In this document: piece by piece, positions 9,146 to 18,197 of the stretch
How the letters are laid out: each line of letters starts with the position of its first letter
How positions within the stretch are numbered: the first letter of the stretch is position 1
From: DASXMR01 sp036495525
Lineage (GTDB): Bacteria > Actinomycetota > Actinomycetes > Streptosporangiales > Streptosporangiaceae
NCBI GenBank assembly: GCA_036495525.1
Contig: DASXMR010000056.1
Coordinates: 7,333 to 71,332 of the forward strand
Reading direction: 5' to 3'
Length of the DNA stretch: 64,000 bases
The notes under the pieces: generated by a model
Told to the model about the DNA's origin: nothing
Databases searched by the model: none
What the model saw: the letters and a program-made list of their open reading frames with translations, nothing else
Translations under genes and position numbers: made by a program

Positions 9146-10168
9146 CTACAGGTTCTGCGCGTACTCCCGGTAGCTCTGGGTGATGCCGGGCGCCGAGCCG
9201 AGGAAGGAGTGCTTGGACATGTCCGGCGAGTAACGGGAGGCCGGCGGCGTCTTGCCCGCTGTCTCGGCCATCGCCCGGATGTGCTGCGGGCCGGCCCCGC
9301 AGCAGATGCCGAGGTACTGCACGCCGGCCTGCAGTGCCGCCGCGGTGAAGTCGGCGAGCTCGTGCCGGGTGCAGGTGAACGGCTCAAGCGCGGTCGGGAA
9401 CGCCTGCGCGCCGTCGCGGACCGGGTCGCGCAGCGACTGCATCGACGGGTCGTCCGGCGTAGTCCGGTACGGCACCGGCAGCGCCGCGACCGGGCAAGCC
9501 ACCGCCGCGCGGATCGCCGGCAGCAGCGGCAGCATGGTCTGCGGGCCGCGGATGCAGTTCAGCCCCACCACGTCCGCGCCCGCCTGCTCAGCTCGCCGGC
9601 AGGCGTCCGCCGGGTTCTGGTCGTCACGCAGCGTGCCCTCGCGGTGCACGGCATAGGTCACCACGGAAGGCAGGCCGGCCGCGCGAATGGCGTCCAGCGC
9701 GAGCAGCGCCTCGCCGGTCCAGCTGAAGGTCTCGGCGATGACGAAGTCCACGCCCGCCTCGGCGGCCCAGCCGACCTGCTCGTCGAACGCCGCCCTGACG
9801 GTCCGCCCGGCGGCCTCGCCCGGCTCGTAGACGTTGGTGTTGCACAGGTTGCCGGCCAGCAGCGTGCCGGTCTCGCGCGCCACCTTCGCGGCGATGGCCA
9901 GGGCCTGCCGGTTGAGCGGCTCCAGGATGTCTTCCTTGCCGATGACCCGGAGCTTCTCCCGGTGACCGTAATAGGTGAAGGCCTCCACCACGTCGGATCC
10001 GGCGTGCACGAACTCGCGGTGCAGGCTCTCAACGACCTCAGGATGCTCAAGCACGACCTCGGGGACGAAGGCGCCGGCCTGCAGGTAGCCGCGGCGCTCG
10101 CACTCGAACAGGTAGCCCTCGGCGCACACGACGGGACCCTGCCGGAGCATCTCAAGCAGATCAGGCAC
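9146..10168 (-). CDS. Betaine-homocysteine S-methyltransferase-like enzyme
   Basis: Zinc-dependent methyltransferase of the homocysteine S-methyltransferase family, closest in appearance to BHMT (glycine betaine + homocysteine to dimethylglycine + methionine). About 340 residues, a single TIM barrel. The three zinc cysteines are visible: C205 in GLNCI and the pair C289-C290 in GICCGAGP; the N-terminal GPVVCAEGYLFE block is BHMT-like. I place the start at GTG 10168 because GGGAGG ends 6 bp before it; an ATG at 10174 abuts that site and is less likely. First gene of the leftward methyl-glycine cluster, separated from the flavoprotein by 205 bp. The methyl donor could instead be another methylammonium compound. 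Confidence 0.85.
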   Translation of the reverse strand: MPDLLEMLRQGPVVCAEGYLFECERRGYLQAGAFVPEVVLEHPEVVESLHREFVHAGSDVVEAFTYYGHREKLRVIGKEDILEPLNRQALAIAAKVARETGTLLAGNLCNTNVYEPGEAAGRTVRAAFDEQVGWAAEAGVDFVIAETFSWTGEALLALDAIRAAGLPSVVTYAVHREGTLRDDQNPADACRRAEQAGADVVGLNCIRGPQTMLPLLPAIRAAVACPVAALPVPYRTTPDDPSMQSLRDPVRDGAQAFPTALEPFTCTRHELADFTAAALQAGVQYLGICCGAGPQHIRAMAETAGKTPPASRYSPDMSKHSFLGSAPGITQSYREYAQNL

Positions 10169-10239
10169 GCGCATCCTCCCGGTTTAGTCGCCCCCGCGGT
10201 AGCCTGCCGCGAGCGATCACGCTGACTGCGCTTGCCGGG

Positions 10240-10245
10240 AGCATA
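10240..10245 (-). promoter_or_regulatory. Candidate -10 box for the betaine/sarcosine cluster
   Basis: TATGCT on the minus strand about 70 bp before the methyltransferase start, in the 218-bp gap shared with the divergent dehydrogenase gene. No convincing -35 box is visible, so support is modest. Confidence 0.3.
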
Positions 10246-10386
10246 CCTGCCCGTCCCGGACCAGGCCGGGGCCGGTTTGCGGGTGACGGCAGGGCAGCCG
10301 AGGGGGTTCGCCGGACACCGGGCCGGGCCGGCAGCAGAATCGGGGCATAACTCCAGGCGTCACCGCGCCCGACAGAGAGGCGGCCG

Positions 10387-11403
10387 ATGGCCACCGAACA
10401 GCTGGTAGTGCTGAGCTACCCGGCGGACGAGGACTACCGCGCGATCAACGCGGAAATCCTGGCCGGTGCCGCCACCCTCGCCTACACGCACGAGCTCAGC
10501 GACAGCGAGCGGCTGGCGGCGCTGCAGCAGGCCGAGGTCCTGGTGGCCTGGGAGCTTTCCAGGGAACTGCCGCACCGGGCCCTGCACGAGGCGCCTGACC
10601 TGCGGTTCGTACAGCTGCTTTCGGCCGGGGTGGACTCGATCGACTTCTCCGCGCTGCCGGACTGGCCGATGTTCGCCAGCAACGCCGGCGCGTACGCGCC
10701 GGAGATGGCCGAGCACGTGCTGGCGATGGTGCTCAGCCTGGCCAAGCGGCTGCCCCAGCGGCACGCTGCGATGGCCGCCGGGCGGTTCGAGAAGTGGCAG
10801 CCGTCGCTCGTGCTTGAGGGGGCTGTCTGCGGCATCCTCGGCTTCGGCGGCATCGGCCGGGCGACGGCCCGGCTGCTGCGGGCGTTCGGCGCCAGGATCT
10901 ACGCGGTGAACCGGACCGGCCAGACCAGCGAGCCAGTCGAGTTCATCGGCACGCTCGCCGACATGGACCTGGTGCTCAGCGCCTCGGACGTGATCATCCT
11001 CTCGCTGCCGCTGACTCTGACCACCCGCGGCTTGCTCGGCCGGCGGGAGCTGGGGCTGCTGAAGCCGACGGCCATCCTGGTGAACGTGGCCAGGGGCGCG
11101 ATCATCGACCAGGCCGCCCTGTATGAGTTCCTCAGCGAGAATCCGCAGGCCGGCGCCGGAATCGATACCTGGTGGCACGAGCCGGCCGGGGACACCCCGT
11201 TCCGGACCGACTATCCGTTCTTCGAGCTGCCGAACGTGATCGGTTCCCCGCACAACTCGAGCATCGTGCCGGGCACGATGCTCGCCGCCGCCCGGGTCGC
11301 CGCCCAGAACGTGCTCAGGTATCTGCATGGCGAGCAGATCGCCGGCGTGGTCAGGCGTTCCGACTACATACCTGACCAGAGGCCCGACCAGCCCCGCTCC
11401 TGA
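10387..11403 (+). CDS. D-isomer-specific 2-hydroxyacid dehydrogenase
   Basis: NAD(P)-dependent oxidoreductase of the D-2-hydroxyacid dehydrogenase family, 338 residues. It has the nucleotide-binding GFGGIG (152-157) and the catalytic trio Arg236 (NVARG), Glu265 (HEP) and His289 (SPHNSS). The region around 81-105 (SAGVDSIDF, SNAGAYAPEMAEH) is the usual substrate-loop pattern. Likely substrates are glyoxylate/hydroxypyruvate-like 2-keto acids, but specificity cannot be read. Divergent from the methyl-glycine operon; a role in glyoxylate or hydroxypyruvate metabolism downstream of glycine and serine would fit and is inference. The next gene starts 27 bp downstream and probably shares its transcript. 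Confidence 0.9.
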   Translation: MATEQLVVLSYPADEDYRAINAEILAGAATLAYTHELSDSERLAALQQAEVLVAWELSRELPHRALHEAPDLRFVQLLSAGVDSIDFSALPDWPMFASNAGAYAPEMAEHVLAMVLSLAKRLPQRHAAMAAGRFEKWQPSLVLEGAVCGILGFGGIGRATARLLRAFGARIYAVNRTGQTSEPVEFIGTLADMDLVLSASDVIILSLPLTLTTRGLLGRRELGLLKPTAILVNVARGAIIDQAALYEFLSENPQAGAGIDTWWHEPAGDTPFRTDYPFFELPNVIGSPHNSSIVPGTMLAAARVAAQNVLRYLHGEQIAGVVRRSDYIPDQRPDQPRS

Positions 11404-11430
11404 GCACAACCCGTCAGCAAAGGTTGGCTG

Positions 11431-11967
11431 ATGGCCGTCGAGCTGGTCTTCGAGACGCACTGCACGTCCATGGACAATGAGGCCGGCCGCGCCACGGGGT
11501 GGCAGCCCGGCGAGCTGTCCGAGAAAGGCCGCATACAGGCGCACCAGCTCGGTGTCCGCCGACGGGACGATCAGATCAGCGCGGTCTTCAGCTCCGACCT
11601 TGCTCGCGCCGCCCAGACGGCTCAGACGGCGTTCGCTGGCACGCCGATCCCGGTACTGCTGGACTGGCGGCTGCGCGAATGCGACTACGGCGAGCGCAAC
11701 GGGATGCCGATCACCGAACTGCGAGCCAGCCGCCGCAAGCACCTAGACCGGCCGTATCCAGGCGGGGAAAGCTGGCGGGCGGCGGTGGCGCGGGTAGGCC
11801 GGTGCCTCGATGACCTGCCGATCCGCTGGAACGGCCAGCGGGTCCTGGTCATTGGACACCGCGCCACTCACTGGGCACTGGAGCACCTCCTCCGCGACGT
11901 GCCACTGGAGGAGCTTTCGGTGCTCGATCTCGCCTGGCAGCCAGGCTGGGAGTACCTGATCAAGTAG
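11431..11967 (+). CDS. Histidine phosphatase family protein (altered RHG motif)
   Basis: Phosphoglycerate-mutase-like phosphatase, 178 residues. The phospho-accepting His is H10, but the family's RHG triad is replaced by T-H-C (FETHCTS), so the usual first active-site Arg is missing. The other catalytic positions are present: Arg59 in SSDLARAAQTA, Glu83 in RECDYGERNG and His143 in IGHRATHWAL. It lies 27 bp after the hydroxyacid dehydrogenase, probably in the same operon. The substrate may be a small sugar or carboxylate phosphate; the changed triad may alter activity or specificity. Confidence 0.82.
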   Translation: MAVELVFETHCTSMDNEAGRATGWQPGELSEKGRIQAHQLGVRRRDDQISAVFSSDLARAAQTAQTAFAGTPIPVLLDWRLRECDYGERNGMPITELRASRRKHLDRPYPGGESWRAAVARVGRCLDDLPIRWNGQRVLVIGHRATHWALEHLLRDVPLEELSVLDLAWQPGWEYLIK

Positions 11968-12061
11968 CCGTGCCGCTGATTCCGGGCCGGCGCTGCGCTC
12001 ACAGCTGTTGCGGCTTCCCCCGCATTGCCAGCGGCCTGGTCGTTTGAACTGCTCGTGATGG

Positions 12062-12355
12062 TTACTGATGCGGGCGGTTGTAGACGTCCGAGCGGTGATC
12101 AACGTCGAGGACGTGGACTACCAGGCCCGCCTCGTCAATCCGGTAGATGATGCGATAGGTGCCGCGCCGGGCACCGTGGCAGCCGGCCAGCGAACCGAAC
12201 AGCGGCTTACCGACCCGCTGCGGGTTGACCGAGAGCGCGGCCTCGCAGAACTCCAGCACGGCGGCGGCAACAGATTCCGGCAGCCGGTGAGCGACCGCTC
12301 GGCGTGCGGCCGGCTGGAACCGTATCTCATAGCGCCGTGACGGGTTGTCGGTCAC
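12062..12355 (-). CDS. RelE/ParE-type toxin
   Basis: 97-residue basic protein of the RelE/ParE superfamily, with the typical pattern RYEIRFQPAARRAV at the N-terminus, VGKPLFGSLAGCHGARRGTYRIIYRID in the middle and a LDVDHRSDVY C-terminus. RelE-type members cut mRNA on the ribosome. The GTG start overlaps the stop of the antitoxin gene by 4 bp (GTGA). The C-terminal His, Arg and Tyr expected of a RelE-like nuclease are all present, so it looks intact. Confidence 0.9.
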   Translation of the reverse strand: MTDNPSRRYEIRFQPAARRAVAHRLPESVAAAVLEFCEAALSVNPQRVGKPLFGSLAGCHGARRGTYRIIYRIDEAGLVVHVLDVDHRSDVYNRPHQ

Positions 12356-12651
12356 CCGCCGGTGACGCGGCGGCGGGCCAGGTCCTGGCGCACTGTGGAA
12401 AGATCAGCGCCAGGCTCGCCACGTTCCAGGGCTGCCAGGCTCTCCGAGATCCGCGCTACCGCCTCGGTATCGCCAAGGATCTCCAGGGTCATCTCCAGGC
12501 CCTCAAGGTCATCAACCGACAGCAAGACAGCCTCGGCCTCGCCGTTTCTGGTCAGGGTGATGCGCTCATGCTGTCGGCGCACCCGGCGGGCCAGCTCAGA
12601 CAGGTGAGCCTTAGCCTCCGACAGCGGCACCGGCGTAGCGGCAATAGTCAT
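12352..12651 (-). CDS. Phd/YefM-type antitoxin
   Basis: 99-residue antitoxin of the Phd/YefM family. The N-terminal half (about 8-55: PLSEAKAHLSELARRV, RITLTRNGEAEAVLLS) is the DNA-binding fold; the C-terminal half (LEMTLEILGDTEAVARISESLAALERGE) is the helix that wraps the toxin. It is first in the operon and overlaps the toxin by 4 bp. Such antitoxins normally repress their own promoter together with the toxin. The start is ATG with almost no Shine-Dalgarno sequence and probably a very short leader. Confidence 0.9.
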   Translation of the reverse strand: MTIAATPVPLSEAKAHLSELARRVRRQHERITLTRNGEAEAVLLSVDDLEGLEMTLEILGDTEAVARISESLAALERGEPGADLSTVRQDLARRRVTGG

Positions 12652-12664
12652 ATCAGAAGTGTAG

Positions 12665-12670
12665 ATTATC
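12665..12670 (-). promoter_or_regulatory. Candidate -10 box of the toxin-antitoxin operon
   Basis: GATAAT on the minus strand, 13 bp before the antitoxin ATG, inside an unusually AT-rich 45-bp stretch (12650-12695). A TTGGTC about 15 bp upstream could be the -35 box. An expected site for autorepression. Confidence 0.4.
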
Positions 12671-12731
12671 TCTAGTCAGCATTATGACCAACGCGAGCTA
12701 ACTGGCGGTGCGTCCACTAGCGGTTTGCAGG

Positions 12732-15700
12732 CTAAGCGCTGGCAAGGCCGCGCTCGATCGCGGCGATGATCTCCGGGCGCAGCCGGGCCGGCTGGACGAT
12801 GGCGTCCACGGAGCCGACCTGGACCGCGCGCCGGATGCTGTGCACGCCATCGAATTCGGCCGCCACCTCGCCGAGCTTTTCCGCCCGCACGGCGGCGCGC
12901 ACCTCAAGCAGCTGCTGGACCAGCGCTGCCCGCTCACCGTCGACAGCCGAGGCGGCGCGTGCCTCCAGGTCGGCTACCCGCGGGTCTCGCGCCGTCCGCT
13001 TGCTGACATCGCCAGCGAATACCACAGCAGCGGCTGGCGCCCCGCCGATCACCGACGCGAACGAGCCGTCGACTGCGAGCACGGTCATGGCCGGGTTCAG
13101 CGCCTTGGAGAACACCACGAACGCGCCGCCGTGATAGCGGGAGATGACGCAGAACACGATCGGGCCGCGGAAGTTGACGATCGCCCGGCCGATCTCGGCG
13201 CCGTACTCCAGCTGCAGCAGCCGCATGGATTCCGGTGAGCCGTCGAAGCCGGACAGGTTCGCCAGCACGACCACCGGCCGGTTGCCGCTGGCCGCGTTGA
13301 TGGCCCTGGCGACCTTCTTGGAAGAACGAGGGAACAGGGTGCCAGCGGTGTAGGTATCGGGGCCGTCAGTGGGCGGGAAACCGCGCCTGGTCACCGACTG
13401 CGACTCGATGCCGATCAGGCACGCCGGGAAGCCGCCGAGGTGCACATCCTGCACCACCGCGGTCTCCGCGTCAGCCATGCCCGCCCAGCGCTCAAGCAGC
13501 GGGTGATCCTGGTCAGCCACCGCGCGCATCACGGACCTGATGTCGAACGGCTTCTTGCGATCGGGATTGTGCTCGGCGGAGAAGATCTCGCCGACGGTGG
13601 CGAAGTCGCTGCCGGGCACTGCGTGCGGGTAGTCGCGGACATCGCGGTCGGCCGGGTCGGCGGTCACGGCCCTGCGCGGGTGGCTCTCGCCCGGCGCGAC
13701 GTAGGTGTGGTCGTAGTGCGCCAGCAGCACATCGCAGGCAGCGCGCAGGTCAGGTGCCCAGTACTGGGCCTGCCCGTTCGGTCCCATCACCCGGTCGTAG
13801 CCGCCGATGCCGAAGTTGTCCTCGGCCGACACGCCGCCGGAGAAGTCCAGCGACTGCTTGCCGGTGAGCACCATGGCCGAGTCCGGTGTCATCACCAGGA
13901 TCCCCCTGGTGTGCATCAGCATCGTCGCCTCGGCGTTCCAGTACGGCTGGGCACCGACGGTGATCCCGGCGACCACGATGTTGATCTCGCCGCCATCCTG
14001 GGTGAACTGCACGATCCGCTTGAGCGAAGCGGCCACCCAGTCCATGTTCTCGGTGCCCGAGGTCATCGAGATGCGCGCGCCCGACGACAGCGCGAACCAG
14101 TCCACCGGCACGCCCATCCGCTCGGCCAGGTCAAGGGCCGCGATCACCCGCCTGCACTCGGGCTCGGCCAGCGCGCCGAGCGACCTGGTCGGGTCGCCGA
14201 GCAGGATCACCCGCCGGACGCCGTCGGGATAGCGCTCCGTCGGCCTGCTGATCACGCCGGTGACGATGCCTGCCTGGTTGCGGCCCTTGGGGCGCTCGAC
14301 GGGTACCAGCACGCCATCGTCGCTGAGGTCGTGCTCGACGAAGCTGCCGCGCGGGCCGGCCAGCATGTCGGTCAGCTCGTACGGATGAGTGGCGCCGCGG
14401 CGGCGTGCGGCGAGCACCTTCTGCCGGTAGTCGTCCAGCGGCTCGATCGGCTCTGCCGTCGGCTCGGTGACCGTCACCCGCATGCCTGCGTCGTAGGAAA
14501 GCCGCACCGCGATGTCGGTCAGGCCGCCGGTGGCCTGGTCGCGCTGCCGGGCCAGGAACAGCACGTCCTCCAGGCCGGCGTCGGCTGTCATCGGCAGCAG
14601 CCGGTCAGCGACCGGAGTCAGGTCCTGCAGGCTGAGCTCGTTCGGCGGCCAGACGTAGATGGTGATCCGGTTGGTGGCGAAGCGCCGCTCCACGGGCCGC
14701 TCTGCCTGCGCGGTGCGGATCGCGTCGAGACAGGCAGCCAGGGCGCCCTCGATGGCGGGCAGGGCGAGGATGCGCCCGTCGGCGTCACGCAGCGGCGTCA
14801 GGTCCCGCACCTGCGCCATCGCGACGAGCCGCTCGTCGGCCTGGTTGTCCGGCGCGACGCAACGATAGACGTACACCTCCTCGTCAGCTGACGGCAGCCG
14901 GGTGAGGTCGAAGTTGCGCAGCCGGGGCAGCTGCAGCCGCTGGGCGATGAGCGGGTGCAGGCCCCGGATGAGCCGGTCCTCACCCAGGCCCGGCCGGAAG
15001 GTGAAGTGGTGGTGCATCTCGGCGCCGTTGCGGCCGGCCACCGACATCGTGACCCGCGCCAGCACGGCCAGCACGCCGGACCGGTCGAGGATGTCGCTCA
15101 GGGCCGCGGCCATCGTCTCCGGCTCCGGCTGGCCGGGCCAGGTCAGGTACATGTCCGCCACTCCGTCAGCGGTCGCCAGCTCGGCGACCTGAGCCAGCGC
15201 AGCAGGCAGCTCGCTGATGTCAGCGGCAGCGGCGATGAGCCGGAAGTGCTCGCCGTCACGGTCGTACTCGGTGGTGAATAGCGAGTGCCCGGCCACTTCC
15301 ACGCAGCGCGCCTGGCTGGCGCCGCGGCTGCCGTAGTAGCGGCGGCTGAGGACCTCGAGCATCGGCCCGTGATCGGTCCCTGCCCGGCCGATCCGCTGAC
15401 CGAGCAGCCGGACCAGCGGCTCTGGCGAGGCGACCATGGTGGCGATCCGCTCGGCGCGGTCCGGGGCCGACGGGTTGCGGTCGAGGTAGCGCAGATGGCT
15501 GCGCACGCCCGCGTAGACCTCGGCCCGCTTGCGGCGCAGCATCGGCTGGGCGGCCCAGCGGAACACCACGCTGCGGGCCAGGTCGCCAACGGCCGGAAAG
15601 CGCAGCTGAGTGGCGATGATGAGGTGCTCAAGCGCCTGGCCCACCAGCTCGCGCAGGCCGCCGGCCGGGGCCGGCTCGGTCAGCCACTGCTGCAGCAGGG

Positions 15701-18197
15701 TGACGATGACGGCGGCGTCGGCGGGCGCGCGCTGCTGAGCGAGGAAGATCCTGAAAACGGCATCTTCCAGCGCTGGCGTGCGCTCGAAATCGTCAATGCC
15801 GTAGCGGGCCAGTACCCGGCCGAGCCGGCTGCGGAAGGTGTCCGGCAGCGCCGCCCGGTCGACATCCAGGCTCTGCAGGTACATGTGGAAGTACTCGCGC
15901 GGGCTGTGCACCCTGTCGTCGGCCTGGGTCTCCTCACCGGCCTGCCGGTTGCGGGTGAGCTCGGCCAGGTCGGCGAAGACCTGCAGCAGCCCGACTTCTG
16001 CTTCCAGCGGCCGCTGGCTCAGCTCAGCGCGCGCGGCCAGGTAGTCCGAGAGCACCCGGCGCTCGTCGCGCGGATCGAGGTCATAGCCGAGCAGCAGGCC
16101 GCGCAGGTCGGCAATGCCGCGGTCGACCCGTTCGGTGGCTGACCGGGCGGCCGGCTCCGGCGGTAGTTCCAGGTCAGCCGCCTGCGCCACGGAGCCCGCT
16201 ACCGCCGCCTGGTCGCCGACCGGGTCCAGGCGCAGCAGCGGCGCGCCGGTAGCCACCTGGCTGCCGACCGAGACCAGGCACTCCCGCACCACGGCCCTGA
16301 CCGGGGCGCGCAGCACCGTCTCCATCTTCATGCTCTCCAGCACGAGCACCGGCGAGCCCGCCTCGACCTCGTCGCCGACCTGCAGGGGGGTCGCGACCAC
16401 GAGGGCCGGGGCGGGAGAGCGCACCACGCCGCCCTCGTCGCGGCCGACGCGGTGCGTGATGCCATCCACCTCGACCAGGTGGACCGGGCCGTGCGTGTCG
16501 GTCAGCAGCCGGAACCGCCGGCCGTGCAGCAGCAGCTGGCCGGTGTGCTCGTCGAACCGGTCGAGCTCGGCGTCCACCGTGGCTGAGTCCCCGATCCCGA
16601 TGCGGAACCGGTGCGGCCCGATCTGGGCGACGCGTACCCGGTAGTTCGCGCCGCGCAGCTTGAGGTCGATCGGCCGCCCGCTTTCGTGCTGCACTTGCGG
16701 GCGTCCGCCGTGCGCAGTGGACAGCAGCCGCTGCCGCTCGACGTACGCCTCGTTCTGGTACGCCTCGATGGCGGCAGCGGCCAGCGCGACCCCTGAGTGC
16801 CTGGTGGCCACCAGGCCGCCCTGGGCGCGGATCCGGTCAATCCAGCCGGTGTCAGCGGTCGCGTCGATCACGGCCGGCTCGTCCAGGAGGCTGAGCAGGA
16901 AGCTCTTGTTGGTGGTCCCGCCCTCGATGATCACCGTGGTCTCGGCCACCGCCCGCCGCAGCCGGGCGAGTGCCTCGGCACGGTTGCGCCCGTAGGCGAT
17001 GATCTTGGCGATCATCGAGTCGAAGTCGGCGGGGATCGCGTCACCCTCACTGACGCCGGTGTCGACCCGGATGCCGGGCCCGCTTGGCAGCGCCAGCCGC
17101 TCGATCCGGCCTGGCGACGGAGCGAAGTCGCGGTCGGGATCCTCGGCGTTCAGCCGCGCCTCGACGGCGTGCCCAGCCTCGGCGGGGACCAGATCGGCGA
17201 GCCGGCCGCCAGCGGCCACCCGCAGCTGCGCCTTCACCAGGTCGACGTCGGTGGTGACCTCGGTGACCGGGTGCTCGACCTGCAGCCTGGTGTTGACCTC
17301 GAGGAACGCGAACATGCGCTCGCCGGGATGGTAGAGAAACTCGACAGTGCCGGCTCCCCGGTAGTCAACAGCCAGCGCCAGCCGCTCGGCCGCCGCCTTC
17401 ACCTGCCGCACCTGCTCCGGGCCGAGCACCGGAGAGGCGGACTCCTCGATCACTTTCTGGTTGCGCCGCTGCACCGAGCAGTCACGCACCCCGAGTGCCC
17501 AGGCGGTGCCCTGGCCGTCAGCGATCACCTGCACCTCGACGTGGCGGGCGCCGGTCACCAGTCGCTCCAGGAACACCACGCCGCTGCCGAAGGCGCGCTC
17601 GGCTTCCAGGCGGGTGCGCTCGTAGGCCTCGGTGAGCTCGGCCGCGCTGCGCACGGATCGGATGCCCCGGCCGCCCCCGCCTGCTGTCGCCTTGAGCATC
17701 AGCGGATAGCCGATCTCGTCAGCCGCGCGCCGGGCCGCCTCCAGGCTGTCCACGGCGCCGCGGCTCCACGCCGCCACCGGCACGCCGGCTTCCTCGGCGA
17801 GCAGCTTCGCGCCGATCTTGTCACCCAGCCTGCGCATCGCCTCGGCACTCGGGCCGATGAAGGTGACCCCGTTCTTCTCGCACAGCTCGGCGAAGGCGGG
17901 ATCCTCGGCAACGAATCCCCAGCCGACCCACGCGGCGTCCGCTTCCGTCTCGGTGAGCGCCCGGCCGAGCACCGCGTGATCGAGGTACGGGCGGGCCGCG
18001 GCAGGCCCGAGGCAGTAGCCGTGATCGGCCTCGCGGACAAAGGTGGCACTGCGCTCGCCATCGGTGTAGAGCGCGATGGTCTCGACCGGTGCGGCCGCGT
18101 GCTCGGCATTGAGCTCGCGGACGGCGCGGATCAGCCGCATGGCGGCTTCTCCGCGATTGACGATCGCGATGCGGTTGAACACCGGCCGGGCCTCCAA
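12732..18197 (-). CDS. Single-chain acyl-CoA carboxylase with eukaryote-like domain order
   Basis: 1821-residue biotin-dependent carboxylase that should make malonyl- or methylmalonyl-CoA. Order: biotin carboxylase (about 8-450, ATP-grasp loop KATAGGGGRGI near 168, EVNTRLQVEHPVTE near 300), biotin carrier with ESMKMET and the biotinylated Lys at 624, a central region of about 580 residues, and a carboxyltransferase with both halves (about 1275-1815; LSSGARI, GSDFATVGEIFS, GFPPTDGPDTYTAGT, RSSKKVARAI). This is the order of eukaryotic ACC. Most actinobacterial enzymes have separate alpha and beta chains. The central region contains a REYFHMYLQSLDVDR block resembling the eukaryotic ACC central domain. 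Acetyl- versus propionyl- or longer-chain specificity is unknown. No epsilon subunit or fatty-acid gene is adjacent. Confidence 0.93.
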   Translation of the reverse strand: MEARPVFNRIAIVNRGEAAMRLIRAVRELNAEHAAAPVETIALYTDGERSATFVREADHGYCLGPAAARPYLDHAVLGRALTETEADAAWVGWGFVAEDPAFAELCEKNGVTFIGPSAEAMRRLGDKIGAKLLAEEAGVPVAAWSRGAVDSLEAARRAADEIGYPLMLKATAGGGGRGIRSVRSAAELTEAYERTRLEAERAFGSGVVFLERLVTGARHVEVQVIADGQGTAWALGVRDCSVQRRNQKVIEESASPVLGPEQVRQVKAAAERLALAVDYRGAGTVEFLYHPGERMFAFLEVNTRLQVEHPVTEVTTDVDLVKAQLRVAAGGRLADLVPAEAGHAVEARLNAEDPDRDFAPSPGRIERLALPSGPGIRVDTGVSEGDAIPADFDSMIAKIIAYGRNRAEALARLRRAVAETTVIIEGGTTNKSFLLSLLDEPAVIDATADTGWIDRIRAQGGLVATRHSGVALAAAAIEAYQNEAYVERQRLLSTAHGGRPQVQHESGRPIDLKLRGANYRVRVAQIGPHRFRIGIGDSATVDAELDRFDEHTGQLLLHGRRFRLLTDTHGPVHLVEVDGITHRVGRDEGGVVRSPAPALVVATPLQVGDEVEAGSPVLVLESMKMETVLRAPVRAVVRECLVSVGSQVATGAPLLRLDPVGDQAAVAGSVAQAADLELPPEPAARSATERVDRGIADLRGLLLGYDLDPRDERRVLSDYLAARAELSQRPLEAEVGLLQVFADLAELTRNRQAGEETQADDRVHSPREYFHMYLQSLDVDRAALPDTFRSRLGRVLARYGIDDFERTPALEDAVFRIFLAQQRAPADAAVIVTLLQQWLTEPAPAGGLRELVGQALEHLIIATQLRFPAVGDLARSVVFRWAAQPMLRRKRAEVYAGVRSHLRYLDRNPSAPDRAERIATMVASPEPLVRLLGQRIGRAGTDHGPMLEVLSRRYYGSRGASQARCVEVAGHSLFTTEYDRDGEHFRLIAAAADISELPAALAQVAELATADGVADMYLTWPGQPEPETMAAALSDILDRSGVLAVLARVTMSVAGRNGAEMHHHFTFRPGLGEDRLIRGLHPLIAQRLQLPRLRNFDLTRLPSADEEVYVYRCVAPDNQADERLVAMAQVRDLTPLRDADGRILALPAIEGALAACLDAIRTAQAERPVERRFATNRITIYVWPPNELSLQDLTPVADRLLPMTADAGLEDVLFLARQRDQATGGLTDIAVRLSYDAGMRVTVTEPTAEPIEPLDDYRQKVLAARRRGATHPYELTDMLAGPRGSFVEHDLSDDGVLVPVERPKGRNQAGIVTGVISRPTERYPDGVRRVILLGDPTRSLGALAEPECRRVIAALDLAERMGVPVDWFALSSGARISMTSGTENMDWVAASLKRIVQFTQDGGEINIVVAGITVGAQPYWNAEATMLMHTRGILVMTPDSAMVLTGKQSLDFSGGVSAEDNFGIGGYDRVMGPNGQAQYWAPDLRAACDVLLAHYDHTYVAPGESHPRRAVTADPADRDVRDYPHAVPGSDFATVGEIFSAEHNPDRKKPFDIRSVMRAVADQDHPLLERWAGMADAETAVVQDVHLGGFPACLIGIESQSVTRRGFPPTDGPDTYTAGTLFPRSSKKVARAINAASGNRPVVVLANLSGFDGSPESMRLLQLEYGAEIGRAIVNFRGPIVFCVISRYHGGAFVVFSKALNPAMTVLAVDGSFASVIGGAPAAAVVFAGDVSKRTARDPRVADLEARAASAVDGERAALVQQLLEVRAAVRAEKLGEVAAEFDGVHSIRRAVQVGSVDAIVQPARLRPEIIAAIERGLASA

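Noticed and set aside
12062..12651. Separate hypothetical genes rather than a toxin-antitoxin pair
   Set aside because: Sizes, order, 4-bp overlap and family patterns of RelE and YefM/Phd agree with a single module.
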